Source of the DNA: Rhea pennata
Lineage: Eukaryota; Chordata; Aves; Rheiformes; Rheidae
Direction: 5' to 3'
Length of the DNA stretch: 64,000 nt
NCBI RefSeq assembly: GCF_028389875.1
Contig: NC_084702.1
Span: 43,523,053-43,587,052 of the forward strand
This document shows, piece after piece, positions 47,986 to 61,100 of the stretch. Positions within the stretch are counted from its first letter, which is position 1. The number at the start of each line of letters is the position of its first letter. A program made the translations under genes and the position numbers. Under the pieces are notes generated by a model. It was given only the letters and a program-made list of their open reading frames with translations. It was not told the DNA's origin and made no database searches.

Positions 47986-48110
47986 ATGCTGCACGTGGAG
48001 ATGCTGGTGGTGGCGGCCGCGGCGCTGTGGGTGTGCGTGCGCGGGCAGGAGCCCGGCGCCAAGGCGGTGGCCGACCGCTACGCCGTCTACTGGAACAGCA
48101 CCAACCCCAG
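47986..48110 (+). CDS. EFNA5: Ephrin-A5, coding part of exon 1 (partial gene)
   Basis: Ephrin-A5 is a GPI-anchored cell-surface ligand of EphA receptors used in axon guidance and tissue boundaries. The exon encodes 41 full codons plus two bases. Residues 1-20 form a signal peptide: short start MLHVEM, hydrophobic core about 7-18 (LVVAAAALWVCV), likely cleavage before Q21. Mature sequence then reads QEPGAKAVADRYAVYWNSTN; N37-S-T is an N-glycosylation sequon at the site known in ephrin-A5. The ATG has G at -3, and no other in-frame ATG lies between 47875 and it. The exon ends in CCCAG before a GT donor, splitting an Arg codon (AG|), the same phase as I recall for mammalian EFNA5. Compared with my memory of chicken, the signal-peptide core differs while the mature part is almost identical. 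The receptor-binding domain and GPI signal are in later exons outside the window. Confidence 0.95.
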
Positions 48111-48116
48111 GTACGC
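48108..48116 (+). other. EFNA5: EFNA5 exon 1 / intron 1 splice donor
   Basis: The sequence CAG|GTACGC marks the donor, with GT at 48111-48112. Three lines agree on it: the protein match to ephrin-A5 ends exactly here at ...NSTNP plus AG of the Arg codon; the bases fit the donor consensus; and downstream translation turns into low-complexity Pro/Ala/Arg sequence unlike ephrin. Confidence 0.93.
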
Positions 48117-48155
48117 GGGGCGGCGGGCGGGCCGGGCCCCCGCGCCCCCTCCCCG

Positions 48156-48182
48156 CCCTGCCCTGCCCTGCCCTGCCCTGCC
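48156..48182 (+). repeat. (CCCTG)n microsatellite just inside EFNA5 intron 1
   Basis: Five perfect CCCTG units plus CC, beginning 45 bases after the splice donor. A GC-rich pentanucleotide repeat so close to a donor may vary in length between individuals and may affect local RNA structure. Confidence 0.9.
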
Positions 48183-48406
48183 GGCCGCCGCTGCCCGCCA
48201 ACTTCTGGGGGGCTTGGGGTGGGTTTTCATTTTTTGTTACTTTCGGAGGGTCAGGGCTACAAGCGGCAGCGCTGGCGGCCTCTCGCCCCTGATTTTTCCT
48301 CACCTCGCTGCGCGGCCGCACCGCCCAGGGCTTGGCAGCGCCGCCCTGCTCGCCGCGGAGCCCGGCGGCGCGGCCGGAGCGCGGCGCGGGGGACCGGGGT
48401 GGCCGC

Positions 48407-48446
48407 GCCGTGCCGTGCCGTGCCGTGCCGCGCCGCGCCGCGCCGG
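48407..48446 (+). repeat. (GCCGT)4-(GCCGC)3 compound microsatellite
   Basis: Four GCCGT units (48407-48426) run directly into three GCCGC units (48427-48441) and a GCCGG. It looks like one pentamer array whose units diverged by CpG/TpG-type change. It lies in the CpG-island part of EFNA5 intron 1. Confidence 0.85.
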
Positions 48447-51400
48447 CCGCGGTTACCTCCCCGCCGCCGCCGCCGGGCGCGGCGGCACCGCCGAGGAGCC
48501 CCACCTGGAGCCCCAGACTCGGCGTGCGGTTAAATGAACCATCCTGGAAGGGACAGGTTTCGTTTAATTTATCCAGAATTTCCCCTCGGGTTTCCCGTCA
48601 GGAAATTTCAGTCCCGTTCCAAACGGCGTCCGTGTGTTCGGGTGAAAAGTCACCTGGGCTCCGGGTCTCGTTTGCTTCGGCGAAGTACGTGTGAGCAGAT
48701 TTTTTTTTTTCTTTTTACCTGTCAGGCTAGTTAAGTAAATTTGAGGACATTTTATCTTAGGTTATCTCTGTTTTATGCTTCTGATACTGCTGTTTGGTTT
48801 GAGATTAGCACATTGATTTTTGTCACAGGTCATGTTTTTTAATAGATCCATGTTGCCTGCAGAAATACTGCTCTACTTGGTATTCCGGAATGGCTTTAGC
48901 ATAGGTGATACCGACGTGTAGAGGCAGAATTTGCAAGTGCCCAGAGTTGGCTAATCTGGCCAGCACTTCAGTGCTCGGCGTGTTGAGGAGCAACTCTTCA
49001 CGCGCACACAGTTGGCACAAAAAGCTCGAAGCAAAAACTGTTTATCCAAAATAACAAAGATGCTGGGGAATGAGGAGAATTTGCAATTTCAGATGCTTTT
49101 CCCTACGTTTACCCGTCATTGTGTATGTGTTACTTGAAAAAAAATATTGTTCTGCATGAATAAGAAGAAAAGTTCCATCTCGTATCACACATCAAAGAAC
49201 ATACCTCTCAAAAAATTGCTTGTTTGCCCAAGCAGGGATTTTTTTGCTGCTGTTGTTAGACAAGCTGAATTAGAACTGCCAGAAAAAAATAAAAGTAGTA
49301 TTTGCAAATCCCACTGTGCAGGAGGAGGATTGTTGAAAGAATTAGGTTTTACTAAATCGTTTCCATGTGTTGTTAGTGTAGTAGATAAAAATAAAACAGT
49401 TCAAAAATAACCTTCTATTCAAGGTTTTAACTCCTCTTCTCTTGTATGTGGTGAGATTATGCATCGACTGCATGCACCTAGGAAAAGGTAGTCAAAGGTA
49501 CAAGCAATGTGTATCTAGTCAGTATTACGCATTGAATGGATTTGTAAAAGATCTTATTAAGTTTATACTGTTTTATTACAGTAAGTGAAACCTTTTCTTA
49601 GTCAAATGTTAAATATCAGCAGACTACAAAGAAAACTTAGTTTTGTTATTCCTCCAAACACTAGAGGAAAAGTTAATTACAAGATTTAAAAAAATCTTCT
49701 CTTTTAAAAACACTTTCTTGCTGTCTTAAAATAGGCACTGTGCTCTCACAATGAAAGTGTCTATTTGGATATGTCATATTTCTCCATGAGTTAAAAATAT
49801 GAGAAAGAGCAGAGTACAGATATATTTTGCCTTTGTTTTATACAGTTTGCCAGCTTTTGTCTGCCTTTCAAGTTACATGATCAGTACAGGAAAGCAGGCA
49901 AACACCTGATAGATGAGATGTAAAAGACCTGAAGGAAAAAGACACTTCTAATTTGAATTCCTTTTGTCAGTACCTTAAGTTAAAGGAAAATTCTCTTTGG
50001 TTATCAAAGATTTTAGATCTGCTATTGCTGTAGCAATAACTTTGCAGTGATTTATCTGCTTTCAGAGACAGACTGAAGAAATGGGCTGTGTGTTTTTTAT
50101 ACACATAGAAGTAGATAGGGATGCTTACTTGGTGATAACAGTTTGAAATTAGAAGACAAAATATGCTATAATTCTTTGACCACAAATGCGGCCATTGTGC
50201 TTTTGCTTACTTTCTTTATTGTATTATTTATTCAAAAGTAACAAACGTAAGTAGAACTAATGAATTCAGTTAAAAAAATAAAGAAATGTTGATAGTGATC
50301 AAAGGCCATCTAAAATTAAGTAAGTTTATTAAAAACTTTGAAGAATTTAATAATGACTGTATTTATTTCCCTCAGATGTCATGATGCGTATAAGTTTTTT
50401 AGGTAAGAAACTTCAGGAACTTACTGAAATATATGTAGTACTCATCCTTATTAAAAGACATATTAGCAAATTGATGAATGGCCCAATTTGGTAAGTGCCC
50501 CTGGTGTGAAGAATATTTCCCTAAATAAAAAAAAAAAAAAGTGAGTCTATCAACAGAGTTTATATTACATTTCTTGAATAGTTGCCAAAGTTCTGCTAGA
50601 ATAATTAGTGTTCTATGTTCATTATTGTTCCTACATATGAATGACAGAAACAGGCATATATATTTAGACCCTAAATCTGTTTTGAGAAATATTTTAAGTA
50701 TTCTTGTCCCTTCTTTCTGTTATGCATTTAATTATCTACACACAAGTATCGTAAGTGCCGTAGTCCAATTCCAAATGATCCATGTCTATGTATTAAGCTT
50801 TTGAGGGGGGCATAAAATAAGATTGTTTTGTCCCTTTTTGTGGATTGACAATTACTCATCAAGTAAGCTTGAAAATGTGTTCTAATATGTTTTGGTTTTG
50901 TTGCCATAGAATTAAGTGCTGATAAATTCTGATTATGACCTTAAAGTGCATTAGTCTTTCATCACTGTCTGCATACGTGTCCTTACACGAGAGAGCAAAA
51001 TGTTCTTGTCATAGCCGTGCTTCTGAATCCAACACCTAGAGTAGTTCTGAGAGTTTGGTAATGCTTTTGATCCTAATTACTGGTGTCCTTGTAATTAGAA
51101 CTCAGTCAAAATGTCACATATTTGGTCCAAATTTTGAAGCTATTTACTTCCTTAGCACTTGCTACTGTTTGTAATCTTGTGAAGGTTCAACTTGAACTAC
51201 TTGTGGTAATTATTACTACATTTTACTGCTTGCGGGATTGTGCTTCAACATTGCAGTGTATATCCAGGTTTCTCCCCTGTAAATTATTTCAATGTCAGAT
51301 TATACAGCTTTAGAAATTGTTCCTGGTTTCAAGATACTTGCATTTCAAGTTTATTTTTTGATCATATATAGAGGCCAAACCTTGTACCTTCGCAAAGACA

Positions 51401-52405
51401 AGTGTTTTTTTAATTAGGATTATTATTGGGTTTGCCTGTATCTTATACAAGGAAAATAAAAAAAAAAATACATCCTCAAGAGAATGATTGCAAAGACATA
51501 GGATGCTGATATTTATTTTTTTGCATCTCTGTATTTCTGTGCATAATAGCATCAATAAATCCACTGGTAATCAGAGAATTCAGAGCAGCAAAATCATTTC
51601 TATTTCTGCTGGTTAGTTTTTATTATTAAGTTAGGTACCATAATTTGATCAGCATTGTTAGAGTTCTTCTTAAGTTAGACACTGGAGATGGGAGTCACAG
51701 GTAGAAAAATGGTTTGATACTGCTGAAGATTCTGTGTGTAGACCAGAATTTTGCAACCTGGACGTGTAAACTTAGATGAATTCTGAGGTTGAGTATGCCC
51801 TGGTTCAGAAAAGCATCTGTCTTCACTAAAGAACAGATTGAAATACTTGAGTTTTGTTGTAGTTGTGTGGATGAATGCGAGTACTTGAGTGCCTCCCTCT
51901 ACCAGCCCAAGGCACAGACTGATTTTCAGAAGCTCTGGCAGTGTCTGCTGGGGCACACTCAGCGCTGCTCAGGAGCAAGCTGGGTGGATGTCTAACTGTC
52001 TCCCCATTATTTAATATGCATTTGCTAATTTCACCCTGTCACCTTGCCTGTGTATGCTGAGGTCATGTGGTTGGGTTTTGTTCATTTCTGTTTGTTTTTG
52101 ATCTTGAAATTGTTCTGCCTATGTACAGCGATAAGGGAAATCATGTAGAAATGTTTGGAATGGGAAGAAGGCAGTAGCTTATGTTAAAAACAGCTAAGGA
52201 ATTGAAATTAGCTGGGGGCAAATTCTGCCAAAATCAAGGCATTTACTTTTGTTTTGGTCTTCCAGATAGTTTTTCAATGTCAAGGGAAGCAATAATGCCT
52301 TAAGTGCATGGGTATTTTTTAATTTTTTATTTTGAGATAAGTACGTCTTGTATTTTGAGAGAGTTGTATCTGGCAGCTTACTCTGAGAGCAAAAAATCTC
52401 TGACT

Positions 52406-52461
52406 TTATATATATGTATGTATGTATATATACACATCTATATTTATCTATCTATCTATCT
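52406..52461 (+). repeat. (TA/TATG/TATC)n compound microsatellite in EFNA5 intron 1
   Basis: TATA, TATG and ATCT units follow one another, ending with four TATC-type repeats. Confidence 0.9.
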
Positions 52462-52932
52462 TGTAGTTAAAGATCAGACACAGAGCCTTCAGTTTGCTAC
52501 ACCTACTTTCTGTGGCTTTAGTAGTTTCACTAACACTCTTGAGTCTCCAAGAGGTTATTGTTGTTTATTTTAAAAGTGAATTTTTGAAACACTTACTTTG
52601 AAATGTTGTATGGAAAAAATCTACACCAAGAACAGTAGTTATACTGGCTTCCACCTTCATATGAAAGGCACCTTGTAAAGTAGTAAATGGTCATCATGGA
52701 ATTATTAAATCTTTTCTGAAAGCACGTAGTGATGACGCTTCACTGCATTCTTCCCACTAGCCTTACATCCTTTTGGAGAGGGACAGATAAAGATGAGCCT
52801 TTCTTTCTCTCCCCTGTTGCTACGATCCCACCACTCTACCAACTTCATGCTGGGCTGAGAAAATGAATGAATGCAATTAGTCTTTTAGGAGTCATGGTTT
52901 TTGCAGTCTTAAACAGGGGCATATGTAATATG

Positions 52933-52964
52933 CATTTATATATATAAATATATGTGTGTACACA
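52933..52964 (+). repeat. (TA/TG)n repeat
   Basis: Short AT-rich alternating sequence passing into TGTGTGTACACA. Confidence 0.8.
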
Positions 52965-53222
52965 TTGAAATATGTCATTAGAAGGTGATGTGGGGTGGAG
53001 TAAACTGTTACGTGAGAAAAAAAATCTCAAAAATGGAATTTTTAAATTAATGAAATCTTTAAATTAATTTCCAAAATGAATAACCCAGCCCACTTCTTCC
53101 AGCTAAAGTCTTTTTTTAAAAATCAAAAATTGGAAAAGAAATATTTGTCGAATCTGCGTTTTAGTTCTCGGCAGTCTTCCCATTGTGCTGTTTCTTTGCA
53201 CGCTGGTAGCAAGTAGTCCCCA

Positions 53223-53241
53223 GGTAGGTAGGTAGGTAGAT
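53223..53241 (+). repeat. (GTAG)n microsatellite
   Basis: Four tandem GGTA/GTAG units, then AGAT. Confidence 0.85.
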
Positions 53242-56200
53242 ATGCAAGCGTGCAATTGTAAAAGGAAACAGAGACAATTGCAGGCGTGTGTTTTGAGAAC
53301 TCTCAGTGCTAATTAAAGTACCTTGTTACTGCTTATTCCTGAAACAGTCTGTCACTGGGCATTGTGCTGTATTGTTGAAAAATTAGTCTTTCAGAAAGCG
53401 CATAAAGTAGGCTGGTCATTTGGCATTTGCAGTGCTATGAAGCTACACATCACCGTATAGGAAATGCTAACAAAGACACAACCTTTTGTGGAGAAGTATG
53501 AGTAGATAGTAGTTCCTCCCCGGCTGTGAAATGTACCTCCTTGCTTTGCCTCGGTGTTTGTCTTTCATATTTTTTATTGTGAAGAGAAATATTGTGAAAC
53601 TGGGATTTTCTTCCTATAATCACTCTTTGCTCTGCTCTTCAGTTCTGAGCATTGTTTTGAAAAAATATCTTTAGTCTCATGATTAATCTAATCTTCCAGT
53701 GCTTCTGAATGGTGTAATTCACTGTCGAGAATAAAGGGTTCTGTTTTGTTTAAGTTTTCTTTGCACTTGTGCTTAAAATGTAGTCAGTCAACAGCACACC
53801 AACATAATGAAATGGAAACGTTTGGTTTAAAATAAACAGGCAAGTTATTGAAACCGCTTTCTGGTGATATTACAGCTATTGTGAGTAAACCCTACTGTAA
53901 AGTACTTTAGCATAGCTGACTGGAAGCACAGAACCCTTCACGTCTTAGAAGTCTTCCTGGCATTTTCGCATTCTCCCTATTCATTGTTCTCTCTACAAGC
54001 TAGGTTCTAGTTGAGCTCATTTAAAATGGTGGGTAGTATTTTATAGTGTGCAAACATATGTAGGTATCTGAAGTCCTCATTTTATAAGAAACCGAGCAAA
54101 GACTGTTACATTACAAACCCACAAATTCCCACTCCTTTGCAGTATAAAAATCTATGTTAAAATGAAGTATTTTAAAACGAAAAAAAATGCTGTTCCGCGA
54201 AGACTGAGACTGTATTTTGCTCCTATAGGATGCTATGTTTTCCAATAGAAGAAAAATAGCCAGCACCTTTTTTGTTTGGGGTTACTCTCATATTTTGTTA
54301 TTGGCAGGTTGATAAAAATACATTGTTATGAGTCCAGTTTCATCAAAAAAGAATTTGTTTATTTTTGCAGCAAAATGTAGAGAAAGTATTTGTTTGATGC
54401 ACATGTTCTGTTAACTGGTATGCTGAGAGTTTTATGGCCATTTTTCTTTTTAAATGAATGACCATTCAAAATGATATCAAAAGAAATCAACTAACAATAA
54501 GATATGCAGGAGTCCCATTAACTAGCAAGATCTACTTGAATTGCTAATACCAGCTTCTTATAGCAAATTCCTCAAGTTCAGCTGTTTACACTTGAAAAGC
54601 CTTGAAGATTATAATTCTTATTCTACCTCTTATGCTGTAATGTGATGGAAGAATTTACCTATCCATGCTATTGTACAGTGTGGAAAAACACTTTTAGTCT
54701 GGCAAAACCTGTACGTACGGTATTAGTTAAATTTTACTTTTTGCATTTTCTTTTCTGACATTAAGTCGGCGTATTAATCCAATAAGGAACTGTTCAATAA
54801 TAATTACTGCAATAAAAATCTGTACTGCGTGTTTATCACCGAGACACTTGACTAATTCTTTTTTGTTTGTTTTCGTCAGACACTTAAAGAGCCATTTTAT
54901 TTGATAGGCACCGTATTTAGTTTTTGATGACAATAATGAAATGATACAGGAATGCAGAAAGGAAATAATTTGCTTGAGAATCATCTGATGAAGTAAAAAA
55001 TGAGAACGTGAGATATGCCTGCTTTGACTCTGAGTCTCTGCTAAAACGTCTTTTTGTTCCATTCTCATAATTAATATCTGGCCTCATGACTATTAAAAAG
55101 ATGCGTATTTTAATAGAATGTGTTTTCATGCCATAATTAATCTTCACTCTGTAGCACTGATACGCTTTATTCATTAAAAGAATATAACTTTTCCTCCCTA
55201 GATTATTTCAGCTTTTGCTTGTGGGTACATATTGGCCAGTGGCAGGCATATTCACGTTGTGCACAAGTTGTTCATTATAACTAGCTGAACACTGTGGCCT
55301 TTCCCTAATAAGTAGCAATGAAACAGTACATTTTTGCTTTTGTGGACTTTAAAGTAGTATTTTTCATATTCAGATTACGGTTTAGAATAACCTATGCACA
55401 TTCCTTATATCCCATTATTTGATCATACCGGGAACCATTAAGAACTATATATTAATTTTTATTATGATACTATTATAGTACAGAGGGTTCTCAATTATTT
55501 TTAGTTTGCATTTTTTAATTTTATAAATAAATTTTGGGTATTTTATTTCAGTCTTTGCCTTTGAGACTGGAGCTGAAAATATTCTAAGTCTTTGCATCAA
55601 AACTAAAACATCTGTCTCTTCATAGTTAATTTTTTTTTTGGGTGCTCTGTAAATAAAATACAGGCTTTTTTTGTGAGGAGACAAAATGAGAATTTCAACT
55701 ACTTGTAGATTTGATGATGATCTTTGTGATACTGTTGTTGGGCTAATAGCCTAGATTATCAGTGTTAGGTTAGGACTGCTAAGTGGGTTTAGTAATGGTG
55801 ATGTTGGCTTCTCTAGAATTGTAAAACTTGTTCTAAAGAAATTCACTAATTTTGTTGATAAGCAGAAAAAAAACATTTTTTTAAATTGATATCTGATCAA
55901 ATTTTTAAAAATAGTTATGTATTCATACAGGCGGGACATTTATTCTCGCATGATTGGCGAGCAGGAGTTAACAAAGTAGGAGCTATCAATCCTACTTTCT
56001 TTCCCATTGTTTTCAGAAAAGAAGGAAATAAAGAGAGACTCTGGAATTTGAAAGTATTGACCTTCTGACATGCACACACAGCATGGTCATTGCACTGGCA
56101 CATAAAGTGCCTTAAGCCACCATAATGGCAAACTGCATTTTTGAAGTTACTGATATGAGAGCCAGCTGGATGGGGGATGGAGAGCCAACATTGACTCTGC

Positions 56201-57496
56201 AGCTATTTGCAAGTTTCCACTTTAGAGCCAGACAGCTTCACTTCTAAATTCCCAAACTTACCATTTAGGAATAATGTTGCTTTGTTCGCTTTAGCCAGGG
56301 ATTTGTGACTGCTACATAGACTTAGTACCGTTTGGTCCAGAATTCTGTGGTCATTCTTCATAGAGATCTGCCTTACAGAGTAATTTCATTCATCTACTGG
56401 TGGGGGAGGGATGAGAAACAGCGAAGGGACATTCAAATATAGCATTCTTCAAGGAAAATGCACATCCACATTAGCTAGTCACTGAAGCTTTTTAAAGAAA
56501 GATGAAGGCAGAGATTTGGATCAAGTAGTCTGAAGACAGGGGTCTGAATTGGCTTTTAACTACATGTGATCTCCTGGATGGGCTCTCCATACATAATCTG
56601 GAAGAGACCTAATATCTTATGTACTGCAACAGCTCTTTTTCTCCCTTTTTGTATTTGTTTACAGTTATTGCTTCAGTACACTTATACATCTTTTTATAGT
56701 TCTCTTGGGGCTCAGTTTATTAAAAATTAGTGATCCATCACTAAGCGGGGTACAGTACAAACAGTGGTGCTCCCAAAAGAGTGTTTTTGTGCCAAACCAG
56801 AAGAAATAATAGGGATACAAAAGCTGCCAAAAAGCGTGTCTCCCAATTGCTAATTAATCAGGCGAAAAAGCACCTCAGCAGCTATAGTTGAATGCGGGAC
56901 AGTTTATTGTAAATATTGAATAGGGATATGCTAAGGGGACATAATATCTGTTTGTGTGTACCTGTGGATATTTTTTAAAAACAAAATCAAATAAAAATGT
57001 CAACTATGTGCCTGAGTTGGTAGGAATTTCTTTTACATTGACATTGTCAGTGGATAGGGCTCTTTCAAAAGACTTACACTACTTTTGAGCAAAACCCCCC
57101 ATTTTATCTATTTATTATTCCGGCTGTATTTAAGGTATTGGTTATTAGTAACAGCATCTATTGCCAATAAACAAAACTTTAGAAAAGATACTCTAGAAGC
57201 TAACATCTTAAATAATTTGGGTTACAAGGTATGGGAGAGAAAGAACCATTGCTGTGAATATCTGGTATCCAAAGCTGCCAATCACTTCTGGCACAGCTCC
57301 CATCATGGTTGCTGTGCCCATAATTAAACGCCTGTCATTAGTGTATTTTTCCATAACATTTACAATGGAAAAGGCAAGGGGTCCTTGCAGAGCTATGACT
57401 GTCAGGGGAACAATAAAAACTAATTACACACTCTGCTGTCACCATTGTCAGCTCTGCTTTTTGGGGGAAAGAACATGGAAAGTGTGTGCCTAATAA

Positions 57497-57530
57497 TTAT
57501 ATATATAAAATTATATACATACAATACCCA
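57497..57530 (+). repeat. AT-rich simple repeat in intron 1
   Basis: AATTATATATATAAAATTAT-type sequence, then TACATACAATA. Confidence 0.8.
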
Positions 57531-58157
57531 ACTGGGGAAACTCAGTCATAGTGAAGTGACATTTACTTGGAAGTTTATTATTCCTACCTTCAAAAGACCT
57601 TAATTCTAGGGTTTTATTTTTCCCTTCAGTTATGCCAAAGTTGCATACACTTCTCCCTTTGCATTTCACTCACTTTTCCCTTTCTTTCTCTGCTGCACAC
57701 CTTCTGGTGAACTGAGCTTTCCAATAAAATTGCTGAGATCAAAGCCGGTATTTGCTTGCATTTATTAAGTGGGTGCAAATCATCTTACCCTTTGTATGCT
57801 TTTACTTCTGTCCTGCATAGTAGACTTGATAAAGAAGCTGAATGAAAGCAGCTAGTTCTTTCAGATTAGTATGCGTGTACACCTTTTTTCTGTTTTCAGC
57901 CCACGGCACACAGGCCATCTGCAGTGAAATCTGAAGGGGTAGCATTTTGGGGTGTGGCAGAGGTGGCTTCAGTGGAAGTTTCCTGGTTTATCGATGAATA
58001 TTTTCAAATGTAAGTATAGGTACCTAACTGGAAAGTGAAATATATGTACGCTGCTGTCTGGAAAGACATTGAGAAAGTGGAGTCTAGCTGTCACGCTAAT
58101 GTTTGCTAATGTTTTTTTCTCTAGCCTTTAGATGAATATTTTACTGACATTTTTGTA

Positions 58158-58158
<1 letters not shown>

Positions 58159-58194
<36 letters not shown>
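58159..58194 (+). repeat. Poly-A run (36 bases) in EFNA5 intron 1
   Basis: Thirty-six consecutive A after TTTTTGTAC and before GAATCT. No target-site duplication or retroposon body was recognised in the 250 bases upstream, so it is listed as a homopolymer. Confidence 0.95.
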
Positions 58195-58196
<2 letters not shown>

Positions 58197-61100
58197 ATCT
58201 ATCTCAAAAAGCCAGAATTTCAAATATGTTTCAGCACCTAGAGATGTGAGCAAGAGCCATGTGGGATTTTTGAGGCTGCCTGGTACCTAACTGTCTTTGA
58301 CTGTATTTCTGTCTTTTTACACTTCTATATACTTAAATATATTTCAAAGTGTACATTTCAAAAGATGGTCCCTAAAATGGATTAAGGAAAGCAGTGGAAA
58401 TAAATATCCTAATTTTTAAAAGTTGCTGAAGTCAAGAGGAATTGGTAAGCGCTAAGCAGTGATGTTCGCATATACGTTTGTGTTGTATGCATCGGTAGAT
58501 CTGATGAGCTCTAATGTTGGTCTTTTTTTTAACCCTATCCTTTTTTTACTTTATTACTACTGCATTTTAGACAGTGTTTAGATCCAATTCTGATGACATA
58601 AAAATATGTTCTTCTGTTGGTTTGGATGATAGTTGTATTAGGTCCTGTATTCACAATTTTATGGTATACATCGTGAATAAGAATTTGAGTAGTTAGGCTT
58701 ACGTCTTTCTGTGAGGCCTCACATTCTGTGTCAGTCTAATCTAATGAAACTCTGCAGCAGCATAGGGCTATGTATGTCTTTTGGTGTTTGATTGGTTCCA
58801 AATAAATCTTAGATTGATATTAAAAAAAAATCTCTATATATATAATATTTGGGACCTTTATCTACCTTTATCTTGGAGAGGCTGAGAGGGTAAAAGTGAA
58901 CCTAGTGGAAAAAGTGATTGCTTTGCCATCAGCAGGTTCAGGAGTGATACTGTTGTATGTGACTAACAGAGAGTAGTAAGACTCCATAGAAACCATATAC
59001 ACTGTACAAAAATTTCACGTATGCTGAAAAAAAATCGTAGATTTGAGATAGTGAAAGTGAAGTTAATCAGATACAGTCACAAAAAAACCCCAGAATAATG
59101 GATGTGTATTTTCCAAAGTGCTATACTGCTCTATCCTAGATCAGTTATTCTTTAAGGACCAGATGGATCTTGTGAATGTCCGAGTAAGAGAGAGTTGCTT
59201 CTTCATGGTAATAATTAAAACCTTGTATTCAGGAAAGTTTGGTTTCTATTTTGTCACAGAACGCTAGTTCTCCTTGCAAATATAAACTGTTTAATGTAAA
59301 AGCCGTGAAATTTGTTACCTGTTTACCAAAATGGTGAACAGGGATTCTTGTCCTGTGGCTTATAAACTATACTTTGAGGTTGCTAGGAGAATAAGAAGGC
59401 AATTTGTCTGTAAGCATTTAATTTAATGGTGCTTGAAGTGTTAAATTGTTGTTGATTTCCAGTGGACTTGCTGGGCCTAGTGGTTATGAGATATAATGTA
59501 ATGAGAGGAAGACGAAACTTTCAGGAAATGGAGTGTATGTTTAATTTGAAAAAACAGATGTTGATGAAATAAACCATTTTACTTAAAATTGAGCGTCATA
59601 AAAATATTAAAACTCTAATTCTTAAACTGTGTCCATCATGCTTATATTTGAAGTCTCATCATGCTTAGTAGTCTTTGAGTTGGCTGATGCAATTGCAGAA
59701 TAGTGGGCCTAATTTAATGTTATTTTTATGTATTTGTAGCAAGTTGCTTTGAAGGATCACAAAAATCTTTGGAAATTTTATTTGAAGTTGATTTTTTTAT
59801 TTTTTCAAAAAAATCTGTGAATTTCCAATAGCCTTATTATCTTGAATTCACAGACCTTTTAAAAGGATGCATACATAGTGTTACTGAAGAGTGTATGTAT
59901 GTCTTAAATAGTCTCCAGACATGCTTCATTTACAAAAATAGCAGGAACATTACCTGCAGAGAACATCATTTTGTAACACACTTAATAGCATAATTCACAT
60001 TTAAAAATGTGAAATATAAATGAGTCTCTTAACACTTGCTACAGAAGTGGTATTGCAGATAGGTTATCTTTTCCTTCACTAGCAAAAGTTTTGTATGTTT
60101 ATTGAGGATTTTGAAAGTGTAGAGAAACTCTTCATTAAAATAAACCAAAATGAACACAACGTTGTTATTTCCAGTATCTTTAATCAAGGTGGTATGAAAT
60201 TTCTCATTAAGGTTAAGATTCACATTATCATAACAAGTGACAGTGTAGGTGAAGAAGGAAAATTAATTAGAGAGGTAGATCATGCTTGCTTCTCATTATA
60301 TCGTGGCTATTCACTGCGTTTGAATTCCAAGCAAACCCTTTCTCTGTATCTGAACTGCACAAAACTTACTTGCCAGGAACACTTGATGAAGAGGATCTCC
60401 ATATTGCTGTTCCTAGTGCAAAGCACGATAGTTTACTTAATTCTTTTTTTGTGATTTAAAGCATCCCTTAAATGTTAGTTTTTCAGACCCTGTCTCTGAC
60501 TGAACTACATTTTATAGCTTACTGTAAAAAGAAATCTCCGTTTTCCATTTTTCATATTAGCTGCCTTGATTTACTGCTGATAAAATGGATGCTTTTAGAA
60601 CAAAACATTTGGAGGAGTTTCATAAGCACTTTATTTTAGGTGTAGAGTTTTAGAGTTTTTGTTGACCAAAACACTTATGCCTTTGTAACTTATTTGAATA
60701 AATCAGACTGTTGCAGTGCCCAATTAGGACTTGCATGGTGTTCTTTTGTTCTGTTTTAGAAAAGAGGAAAAATTGAATTACTTTGCTTTGGTGTAGTTAT
60801 TTTCATCAGAAAACTAGTACAGTGGATGCTTACAAGACTTGATTTTTCAGATTAGAATCAGTATTAAGTAGATTTAACCTAATCTTCATGAATTACTTGT
60901 TTTCTTTCATATTGGAGAAAATACACTCTTAAGACAAAAATGTCCTCTGCTTCCCGCATGTAGATCAAAGTGACAGAGACAAAGCAAGTCTTGGGAGTTC
61001 TTAGTTCTGAAAGTGTGGTGAGGTACCTGCTTGAAATAGTTCTTTGGTTTTAATTTGAATGTACTGGAGATTAGTACTATTTCCTGTGATTTCTGTTAGG

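Larger units (their letters stand above)
44880..48530. promoter_or_regulatory. EFNA5: CpG island and promoter region of EFNA5
   Basis: The sequence changes abruptly from AT-rich to very GC- and CpG-rich at about 44.88 kb, just after a GA repeat, and returns to AT-rich at about 48.53 kb. The densest parts are 44.93-45.40 and 47.40-48.53 kb; between them are stretches with long T and C runs. EFNA5 exon 1 lies near the downstream end, as expected for a CpG-island promoter. I see no convincing TATA box at a fixed distance from the ATG, which suits dispersed initiation. Transcription start sites cannot be fixed from sequence alone. Long open frames in this block (for example 44888-45613 and the minus frame 47023-48504) are a by-product of high GC. 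Confidence 0.85.

Noticed and set aside
47023..48504. 493-codon minus-strand frame opposite EFNA5 exon 1
   Set aside because: Low-complexity Gly/Arg/Ala/Lys sequence, antisense to a real exon and crossing homopolymer runs; a compositional shadow.
47875..48537. 220-codon frame containing ephrin-A5 exon 1 and continuing into the intron
   Set aside because: The upstream start is TTG, the ephrin match begins at ATG 47986 and stops at the GT donor at 48111; the rest is intronic.
57900..58158. Possible processed pseudogene in front of the A36 run
   Set aside because: No open frame, no recognisable transcript and no flanking target duplication.
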